The notes beneath the pieces were generated by a model, which had not been told where the DNA came from, ran no database searches, and saw nothing but the letters and a program-made list of their open reading frames with translations. Below, in pieces: positions 18,576 to 25,258 of a DNA stretch of 26,715 bases (positions are counted from its first letter, which is position 1; each line of letters starts with the position of its first letter). The stretch is taken from positions 563,030 to 589,744 of the forward strand of contig BJOX01000018.1 of the NCBI GenBank assembly GCA_009731375.1, read 5' to 3'. A program made the translations under genes and the position numbers. Source of the stretch: Paulinella micropora (Eukaryota; Cercozoa; Imbricatea; Euglyphida).

Positions 18576-18693
18576 GGCAAGCAGGAGAGAGACACACCCC
18601 CCTCGTACGGGCTCGGCCGGCGTCGGTCAGTACCTGCCAACCTCTGAGTTTGGTTTTCTTTTATTTAAAAACTGGTGCCGCACCTCGTGTATC

Positions 18694-21014
18694 TTAGTTC
18701 ACTCGCCGCCCGGCGCGTTCCTGGCGCGCCCGCCCGCCGCGGAGGGTGGGGGCACCCTGCCGGCCTCTTCTGCCACAGCCACCGCACACTACGCACCGGA
18801 GCACGCAAATGAGCACCCCCGCAACTAGCGCCGCCACCAGGATGTTGATCTCCCAGAAATACAGCGGCAGGACAATTAGGCACGGAGGTACTTTGGGGTT
18901 AAAGAGGCCCCGGTTCGGGACGCGGATGAAACCCAGCGGTTTTCGGTCCGGGGGGGGGGGGGCAAATATCCGGCAGGCAGGTGAGGATGCCCTTCTTCAC
19001 ACAGTCTGCCACCGCCCGCACTACGTCTTGCAGCCCCTCCCAGAAGTCCTGGCCAAACTGCTTGAGGGCGGCCACAGCTGGGGCACACAAAGGTGGTGCT
19101 ATGCGAGACCGAGACCACCTCCTGGGCCGCCCCCGCCGCGGCGGGCCGCCCGCCATCCGGCAGCTTCCGTGCGCAGCTGTGGCACACAAAGGTGGTGCTG
19201 CGGGAGGGCTCCCGCGCCGCGTCACAGCTGACGCAGATCCACGGCAGAGTGACGCTGGCCTGGCCCCCGGGAACAGGCTTCGGCGCCCCCCGCAGCACCT
19301 CCTCGGCCGCCTGGAGGGGCATAAGCCCCGCGGCGTAAAACAAGATTTCCGCCTCGCCTGGCGGGGCACCCTCCATGGACAGCTGGACGCTCTGTGGGTC
19401 CAAAACGGTGTCCCCCAGCTCCTGCCGGGCTTGGGCCAACCCCCGGCAGAACTCCTGGTACGCCGTGATGGGTACCTTGAAGACATGCGCGTCCGCCTCC
19501 ACCTGCAGTGTCTCCCGGACCGCCGACGTCAGTAGCTCTGGCACGGGCGGCGACCCGGACACTGACAGAGAGTCGATCGCGCCACGCTCAGGGACCCGGC
19601 TACCAGCCTGTGACTCGCTCAGCGCTACCGACGGCTCGGCCATGTCCGCCGCGTTCAAAGGAGCGCCTACTAGCTGGAAGCCGCTCTCCGCCCCCCGTCC
19701 TTCGCTTGTTTCGCCCCGCTGCTCTTCCCTTGCGCTCTGGGCCGGCGGGGCCCCCGCCCGGCCTTTGTCTCGCACCCGCTGCATAAGTTGCACGTACCAC
19801 AGTTGCACGAACACCTGCTGGGCCGGGGTCAAGGGGGCCGACGACGGCATGGCCCACTGCGCCCACCCCTCAGTGGTCTGCGTCACGTGCCGCTCCAGCT
19901 CGGCCTGGTGGTCGTACCCCGCCACCGTCGAGCGCAACAGCGACAGGTAGTGCGGCGAAGTACCCGGAGAGTCTGTGTGCGGGTGGGTAAAAGCGAACGT
20001 GCGGGGCTGCTTGGCCGAGTCGACCAGCGTGTGCGGCTCCTGGCGGCCCGGCTCACGATAGCTCACCCGCAGCGAGGTGCCGCTCTCGGCCGGCTCGCGC
20101 GCGGCCGCCAGCAGCAAGGGCACGAAGCCCGCCCCCTTGACCTCCCCCAGCGGGTTCGGTACCGGCTGTCCCGCCCTCACCTGGAGCCGCTTTTCTACCA
20201 CCACGTACCGTGTCCCCTGCAGCGAGAGTGGATAGAAGAAGGCGGGCAGCTTGAGCATGGCCGGGCCCGTGCTGACCAGCACTCGTCCCACGTCCAGCGG
20301 TGTCCTGAGGCACTCGACGCCCCCATCTCCCAGGGCTCTCGCCACCTCGTCGCACCAGGTACGGTCGTCACAGTGGATTGAGTGCCCGTCATCGTACATC
20401 ACCTGGCAGAAGGACGCCGCCGCGTCCGTCGTGTGACCAAAGTAAGTCCGGAGCAGCCGGAGCAGGTCTTGGGCCAAGGAGCTGTCCCGCGCGCCGTCCG
20501 GCGCCTCGTCCACCGCCGGTGCCTGGCCGGGGCCTCCTTGGAGCGCGCGCCCGAGTATCTGCCGTAGTACCTCGGAATCGGCCGAGCGCAGCCAGGCATC
20601 TTCCAGGCGGAAGCTGTAGCAGGCCGGGAGCCGGGCTTCGTCGCAGACAGTCAGGTGGCCGCGCGCGGGACGCTCCTCCGCAAGAATAGCTTCCCCCGCC
20701 AGCCACAAGCAATGGCCGCAGCAGCGTTGGCAGGCCCCGGGGCCGTCGCACACGCGGCCACAGGACCGGCAGAAGCAATGGGGCGTACTGCCGCCCGCCA
20801 ACAGGTGCAACACTTCCTCCCGGGACACGCGCTCCGGGGCCGGGGCCACGTGCAGGGACTCCGAGAGGAGGCTGTCTAGGTCGGGCGGGCCCCCGAACCC
20901 GCTCGCCTCCAGCGGGTCCTGGTCCTGGGGGTCCGGATCCTGGTCCTGGTCCGGGTACGGGTCCTGCAGCTGGACTTTAAACACTGAAACACTGAGCTCA
21001 AGAGGATCTGCCAT
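18694..21014 (-). CDS. Zinc-finger protein with hidden C-terminal membrane segment; two probable frameshifts
   Basis: The uninterrupted frame runs from ATG 21014 to 18876 (712 codons). The N-terminus is acidic (DP/DQ repeats, residues 18-34). Residues 80-102 hold an eight-Cys cluster (C80, 82, 85, 89, 95, 98, 99, 102), probably zinc-binding. A central region of about 400 residues is of unknown fold. Near the end, CVSC-x13-CHSC forms a zinc ribbon-like pair, followed by STTFVCPSC. After that the frame becomes disordered, while the neighbouring frame (from about 19085 to the C12 run at 18950-18961) reads as an amphipathic helix (LKQFGQDFWEGLQDVV). Beyond the run a third frame encodes a strongly hydrophobic span (about 18787-18879) followed by Cys and Arg and ends at TAA 18694-18696. 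I infer a single type of membrane-anchored protein with indels near 19066-19085 and in the C-run. Function unknown; a virion membrane protein is plausible. Confidence 0.6.
18787..18879 (-). other. Probable transmembrane segment outside the annotated frame
   Basis: Read leftward in the frame ending at 18694, this stretch contains two hydrophobic blocks, LIVLPLYFW and INILVAALVAGVLICVLRCV, followed by CGGCGRRGR. That is a classic membrane anchor with a basic cytoplasmic stop-transfer end. It has no start of its own and lies just after a broken gene on the same strand, so it is most likely that gene's true C-terminus. Confidence 0.65.
18949..18962. repeat. G/C homopolymer run at a probable frameshift
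   Basis: An uninterrupted run of about 12 G on the plus strand stands where the helical frame and the membrane-segment frame of the leftward gene should meet. Such runs are prone to miscounting in sequencing and to slippage. Confidence 0.7.
19068..19115 (-). repeat. Inverted duplicate of the zinc-knuckle sequence at 17930-17971
   Basis: Read leftward, about 42 bases are identical to 17930-17971 except for one C/T change. They encode VSVSHSTTFVCPSC in both genes. A shorter third copy (STTFVCHSC) lies at about 19160-19195 within the same leftward gene. Confidence 0.85.
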
Positions 21015-21306
21015 TCTGCTCGCACCGCCGTACTACCGACCGTAGTCAGAGCGAGGGAGGGCCCGACTTCTTTTGTCAGTACCACCCAGCGTGGTAGCCG
21101 GGGCACGCGAACGGGTGAGTGACAGAAAGCCAGGAAGGGGGGGGGAGGGCGGCGCCCTCCCGCGGGCCAGGGGAGGGGGAGCGGGCAGGGGGGGGCGGCC
21201 CGCGGCGGGGGAAGGGAGCCGTGCCGCCCCTTCCTCCACCCCGCGCCCGGCGGCCGGGCGCCGTCGGGGCCGCCGGGCACACAGGGCGAGGCGGGCGCGG
21301 GCACGA

Positions 21307-21371
21307 GGCCACGCCGGTGTCGGGGGCCCGACGGAGGCACGCTCGTCGGCACGGTCGTACCCCCGGCCGGG
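21307..21371 (+). repeat. 65-bp direct repeat, copy 1
   Basis: Begins GGCCACGCCGGTGTCG and ends ACCCCCGGCCGGG; matches copy 2 with roughly ten differences. Confidence 0.8.
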
Positions 21372-21435
21372 GGGCAGGCCGCGCCCGTGTTGGGTAGGGC
21401 GGGGCGCCGCACCCCCGGGCGGGCGCGTGGGGAGG

Positions 21436-21502
21436 GGCCACGCCGGTGTCGCGGGCCCGGCGAGAGGAACGCTGGTCGGCACGGTCGGCACCCCCGGCCG
21501 GG
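21436..21502 (+). repeat. 65-bp direct repeat, copy 2
   Basis: Same start and end as copy 1, displaced by 129-131 bases. The shared core includes CGGCACGGTCG. Confidence 0.8.
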
Positions 21503-21600
21503 AGGGGGGAGCGGCGGCGGGCGGGGGCGGGGGCGGGGAGCCCGGGGGGGCCTGTACACCCCAAAACGGCGCGGGCCGCCCCGGGGGCAGTGGTACCCGC

Positions 21601-23175
21601 ATGGAGCTGAGTGAGCCGGCCTGGACGCAGCACTGCCCTGCCTCCCTCGCCGGAGACTCCGCCCGGCAGCTCGCTAGCTCCGCGCAACTGCAGGCGCTGC
21701 TGCGGCGCTACCGCGTGCCCGTGGGCGGAACGCAGCCGTTCAATAGCACCAGCTTCACGGGGGGCAAGTTCCTGCTACCGGATGACCCGCAGGTCTACTT
21801 GCAGGTGGTGGAGCTGCTGGCCTGCCTGCGGGGCACGCCCTGGGCGGTGCCGCTGGTCGAGCGTACGCTGCCAGACGTTGGTAAATTCTACTTGGACCTG
21901 GACTGGGCGCTGCCGGGCCACACGGCCTGCCCGGCCGAGATCCTGGCGCCCTGCGACAGCGCGGGGCCGGCCGCCCTCCACCGCGACTGCTTTGTCGCCG
22001 TGGCGCACCGGGCCGTCGGGTTCCTGGTCGCGGACCCGGCGCTGAGCACGGCCGTGCTGCTCAACTCCTGCGGCTACTGCCGGGTGCGCGGGTGCTACAA
22101 GGCGTCGTTCCGGCTCGTGTACCACTCGCTGTACCTGCCCAAGGCCGCGGCCAAGGCCCTGGCCTTCCTCGTCGCCAAGCTGTGCCACGTCCACTACGGC
22201 TGCGAGCGCGCCCAGGGCGAGCTGCTCACCAAGGTCGTCGACCAGTCGGTCTATGACAAGAACCGCCTCATCCGCTACCCGTACGCCGACAAGGGCGCCA
22301 GGCTAGTGTGCGCGACCTGCCGGGAGCTCGGCGGGGCCAAGCTGCAACTGTGCCTCAAGGGCTCCTGCCGCACCGTCCTGGCCGGCCGGCCCTGCGTGCC
22401 GGTGGGCCGCCTCGGCGCCGGCGGCGAGCTGACGACCCGTGGCCTGTCGTGGCGCGACTTCCTGCTGGACGCCAGCGTGCGGCAGCAACGGGCGGGCGCG
22501 CCGCCGACGCCGCCGCCCCCCGGCCTGGCACCGAGGCTGCAGGAGCTCGCACGGCTGGCCCGGGCGGCCACCCTGGTCGTGGAGGACGAGCCCCCCGAGT
22601 GGCACCCCCCCGCGCCGCCCGCGCAGCCCGCGTCCCCGCCCGCGCCGCCGCCGTCGGCCGCCCGTGGTCCGCAGCCGCCTCCGTCGGCCGTCCGTGGTCC
22701 GCAGCCGGCACAGGGGCCGGCGCGGGGGCCGGTGTACGTACCCTGGGACAGCGGGCTGCCCGGCTGCCTGCACTGCGAGCCGCGGGGCTGGGCACCCACC
22801 CCGGGCGCCACGTACGGCTTCCGGGCGCTGCTGGAGCACCTGGTGGCGCCTTACCTCGGCGCCGCCGGCGGCGAACCGCTGCTCAACTGGGCGCAGCGCG
22901 CTCACGGCAGCCACGGGGACCGGGCGTCCGGGTGGGTGCGGGTCACGGCCTACAGCAACCTGACGGCGCCGACGCCCGCCCAGGCCGCCCGGTGCCCCTT
23001 CCAGTCGGCGGTGCGCGGCGCCGCGTACCAGCACCAGAGCAACTTTGTGTCGGCCGTTGTCAATGGGCGCAACCTCTTTTTTGTGTGCCACGACGACCAG
23101 TGTGAACCCCTGCGGCACATCCGGATTCGCTTGCCGGCCTGGGCGCTGGGCCGGCTGGGCGCCGCCCCCCCCTAA
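21601..23175 (+). CDS. Archaeo-eukaryotic primase, PrimPol/UL52 type (524 aa)
   Basis: The start ATG at 21601 opens MELSEPAW, where the low-complexity upstream translation gives way to normal protein. AEP motif I is KFYLDLDW (Asp99 and Asp101, the metal-binding pair). Motif II is KASFRLVYH around residues 167-175. Motif III is VDQSVYDKNRLIRYPYADKG around 213-232, very close to the D-x2-VY-x3-R-x-R...K pattern of PrimPol and UL52. A Pro/Ala-rich linker with a 30-base tandem repeat follows (about 330-380). The C-terminus has the UL52-type zinc finger: Cys, HQSNF, then FFVCHDDQC. This enzyme would make primers for viral DNA synthesis. No helicase domain is attached. PrimPol-like proteins occur in nucleocytoplasmic viruses, herpesvirus-like lineages and eukaryotes, so the family does not identify the virus. 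Confidence 0.85.
   Translation: MELSEPAWTQHCPASLAGDSARQLASSAQLQALLRRYRVPVGGTQPFNSTSFTGGKFLLPDDPQVYLQVVELLACLRGTPWAVPLVERTLPDVGKFYLDLDWALPGHTACPAEILAPCDSAGPAALHRDCFVAVAHRAVGFLVADPALSTAVLLNSCGYCRVRGCYKASFRLVYHSLYLPKAAAKALAFLVAKLCHVHYGCERAQGELLTKVVDQSVYDKNRLIRYPYADKGARLVCATCRELGGAKLQLCLKGSCRTVLAGRPCVPVGRLGAGGELTTRGLSWRDFLLDASVRQQRAGAPPTPPPPGLAPRLQELARLARAATLVVEDEPPEWHPPAPPAQPASPPAPPPSAARGPQPPPSAVRGPQPAQGPARGPVYVPWDSGLPGCLHCEPRGWAPTPGATYGFRALLEHLVAPYLGAAGGEPLLNWAQRAHGSHGDRASGWVRVTAYSNLTAPTPAQAARCPFQSAVRGAAYQHQSNFVSAVVNGRNLFFVCHDDQCEPLRHIRIRLPAWALGRLGAAPP
22652..22711 (+). repeat. 30-bp tandem repeat in the primase linker
   Basis: Two near-identical units encode PPSAARGPQP and PPSAVRGPQP in the Pro-rich linker between the primase core and the zinc finger. 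Confidence 0.8.
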
Positions 23176-23536
23176 GAATCAGCCCGTCCACGGACGCCGG
23201 GAGCCGGCCGGGCCGCCCTTGGCGCTGGCCCGGCCGGGCCGCGAGTGCGTAGGGGTGGGGGCGAGAACAGAGGGAGGAGGGGGGCGGCCAGCAGTGTCAG
23301 TAAAAAACCCCAAGCCAGTCGGTCACGCCAGTGAGGCCCGGCTGCCCCCGGCCCGGCAGCCCCCCGGCTGCCCCCCGGCCTGCCTCCGGACGGGGTGCCC
23401 CCCCGGCCCCGCCGGCCCCTCCCCTCCCCTCTCTCCCCCCCCACCGCTCTCTGGCCCCCCTTGGCCGTCCCGCCCCCCTCCCCCTCCCGGAGCTCCTCCC
23501 CCCCTCGCACACAACCCGCCCCGCTTCCTCCCGCGG
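23176..23536 (+). promoter_or_regulatory. Intergenic region with polypyrimidine tract before the RPB10-like gene
   Basis: After the primase stop the 361 bases carry no convincing gene. From about 23395 to 23520 the plus strand is mostly C and T (runs such as CCCCTCCCCTCTCTCC), a strong strand asymmetry ending just before the ATG at 23537. It could be a promoter element, a leader, or a splice-like pyrimidine tract. The data do not decide. Confidence 0.4.
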
Positions 23537-23797
23537 ATGGCGAGCCTGCCGTACAACTGCACCTCGTGCCACAAACCGCTAGGCTGCCTGGTACCCGCCT
23601 ACCAAGCTCTTAAAGCCGCACACTATACCTCGGCCGAGGCACTGGACGCGCTGGGCCTGCTGCTAGCGTGCTGCCGCCGCAAGCTACTAGGTGCCAAGGA
23701 CTGGGGTCGAGAGGAGGTCGTGAGACGCGCCCTCCAGCAAGCCGCCCGCCATGGAGATCACGTGGACTCCGCAAGCAGCCCAGTACGTGGAAGTTAG
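23537..23797 (+). CDS. RPB10: RNA polymerase subunit RPB10 / RPABC5-like (86 aa)
   Basis: The protein begins MASLPYNCTSCHKPLG, giving the CxxC pair at residues 8 and 11. It continues to Tyr-Thr-Ser-Ala-Glu, ALDALGL and ACCRRKLLG (Cys45-Cys46-Arg-Arg). This is the RPB10 layout: N-terminal CxxC, central DALD-x-LGL, then CCRR, the four Cys binding one zinc. RPB10 is a small shared subunit of eukaryotic and archaeal RNA polymerases that also occurs in large DNA viruses which transcribe their own genes. The usual length is about 70 residues; here the extra 15 at the C-terminus read over the start of the next gene, which overlaps by 47 bases in another frame. The ATG is chosen because it puts CxxC at the normal distance. 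Confidence 0.8.
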   Translation: MASLPYNCTSCHKPLGCLVPAYQALKAAHYTSAEALDALGLLLACCRRKLLGAKDWGREEVVRRALQQAARHGDHVDSASSPVRGS

Positions 23798-24647
23798 GCC
23801 CGTGCTCGGCTCGCACGGCACTATCCGGGAGGGAGACCTGATTTACACCTGCGACGAAGAGTTGCGGTCCGACGACAGCGATGTGGTCCTGGGCTATGCC
23901 TGGAACAGCTACGACCTGTACGACAAGACAGTGCGGGCCACGCCGCCCCTGCACAAGACCTTGCTCGGCGTCACGGACGAGACCGCGAGCCCCTTGCAGG
24001 CCGAGAAAGTCATCCGCGTCCAGACGGCGGGCTTGGCTTTCTACCCCGTGGCCCAGACGGTGGCGCTCAGCAAGTTTCCGTACGGCAGCTACGTGCTGAT
24101 CAAGGAAACGTACACACCCCCCCGCAACCTCTCGGAACAACGCCGGCAGAGTGAGACTCCACAGTTCCCAGAGATGAAGGCCTGGGTGCCCCCCTGCGAG
24201 AGCCGGACCGGGGCCGACGACGACGAGAAGCTCCGCGCGGAGGCCAAGGCCGGCGGCCGAAAGCCGGGCTCGCGCTGGGAGCTGCCCGCCGAGTCGTTTT
24301 ACCGGCAGGACGGCAACGATTTCCAGCGCAAGTTTGCGGCCGCGCAGTGCCCGGGAGCCCGTGGCCGCGGCAGGGAGCAGCGCTTTCTGCCGTGTGCACA
24401 GGCCTGGCTGCTAGCCGTGCTCGAGAAGAACGCGGGCGGGGATGCTAAAGACGACGAGGAGTTGGTGAGCATGCTGCAGCGCCTGACGGACTGGTGGATC
24501 GACGTGCTCAAGGAAGACAGGCACCAGCTGGACGACGGGTGGGTCTGCCTGGGGCAGGTCCTGGGGTACTTCGAGGACAAGCACGCCCTGGCAGTGAGGC
24601 TGACGCGGTCGACCAGGGGCCCCAGCCCCCTCCGCCAGACCAAGTAA
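23751..24647 (+). CDS. Unknown protein (298 aa)
   Basis: This intact frame overlaps the end of the RPB10-like gene by 47 bases. The first 125 residues (MEITWTPQAAQYVEV...) look beta-rich with regular hydrophobic spacing and no membrane helix. Residues 125-190 are charged and polar, probably linker. The last 100 residues are helical with a LVSMLQRLTDWWIDVLKED segment. I do not recognise the family. The tight overlap suggests co-transcription with RPB10, so a role in transcription or an early function is conceivable but not shown by any motif. Codon use matches the rest of the GC-rich segment. Confidence 0.65.
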   Translation: MEITWTPQAAQYVEVRPVLGSHGTIREGDLIYTCDEELRSDDSDVVLGYAWNSYDLYDKTVRATPPLHKTLLGVTDETASPLQAEKVIRVQTAGLAFYPVAQTVALSKFPYGSYVLIKETYTPPRNLSEQRRQSETPQFPEMKAWVPPCESRTGADDDEKLRAEAKAGGRKPGSRWELPAESFYRQDGNDFQRKFAAAQCPGARGRGREQRFLPCAQAWLLAVLEKNAGGDAKDDEELVSMLQRLTDWWIDVLKEDRHQLDDGWVCLGQVLGYFEDKHALAVRLTRSTRGPSPLRQTK

Positions 24648-25258
24648 CCAGCAGGGCGCGGGCTAAGGCAGAAGAACCACTGCCGTGCCGCTATAACCGG
24701 CGAGGCCCCCGACCAACCGCCGGCCGCGGCAGCCGGCTGTCTCTGCCGGTGTGGGCAACCGGGGGGCAGCAGGTGGCGCGAGCCGAGTCGGTCCAAAGAA
24801 GTGCAAGAAAGACCGCTGGACGCTAGTTTTTTTAAAAACAACTTGGTGTCCTCTACTCTACTAGGACCACGCAGTCACGCAGGGCTAGCGCCACTTCGGA
24901 ATTGCCATCGCCGGTGTCCGGCCCGGCCTCGTACAGGCCGCCCGCCAGCCGCTGCCACGCGCGGCGCTGTCGGGGACCGCCGTGGTGGTCCGCCTGTCGT
25001 AGTACACGAGCGGCCCGCGACCCCCCGGACGCGCCCGCCCCTGTAAGTCTGCCAACAAGCGCTACAGACGCTCGAACCTGGCCGCCAGCGGCAGAGCACG
25101 CCGTCCGTCGTTACAAGAGAGCGAAGGAGTTGTAGAACTTTCTGAACCTAGAAAAAATCGAACCACTTTTTCTTGTGCATTCTAGGTGTGAGTGCAAGCC
25201 TCTTCGAGTATTTTATTTTCTTTAATTCGATACTTTATTAACTACAAAGAATGTAAGC
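24648..25258. other. Intergenic region without a recognisable gene
   Basis: The 611 bases lie between two genes whose 3' ends face each other. Open frames here are short and uneven. GC content falls after about 25130, and the last 120 bases are AT-rich, like a 3' untranslated region of the leftward gene. Confidence 0.5.
25147..25186. terminator. Inverted repeat in the AT-rich convergent region
   Basis: CCTAGAA (25147-25153) and TTCTAGG (25180-25186) form a perfect 7-bp stem. A5 and T5 inside could extend or compete with it. Placed between two convergent genes, it may be a 3'-end hairpin such as several large DNA viruses use. This is weak, sequence-only evidence. Confidence 0.35.

Larger units (their letters stand above)
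21015..21600. promoter_or_regulatory. Divergent intergenic region with two direct repeats
   Basis: The 586 bases lie between the leftward zinc-finger gene and the rightward primase gene. They are extremely GC-rich, with many G-runs, and contain two imperfect copies of a roughly 65-base unit (21307-21371 and 21436-21502). The rightward frame is open across the region, but the translation is pure Gly/Arg/Pro/Ala low complexity, so I take it as non-coding. A bidirectional promoter, or an origin next to the primase gene, is possible. Confidence 0.5.

Noticed and set aside
21073-21600. N-terminal extension of the primase by about 175 residues
   Set aside because: The extension is almost only Gly, Arg, Pro and Ala and contains the 65-base direct repeats. 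Normal protein sequence begins at the ATG at 21601.
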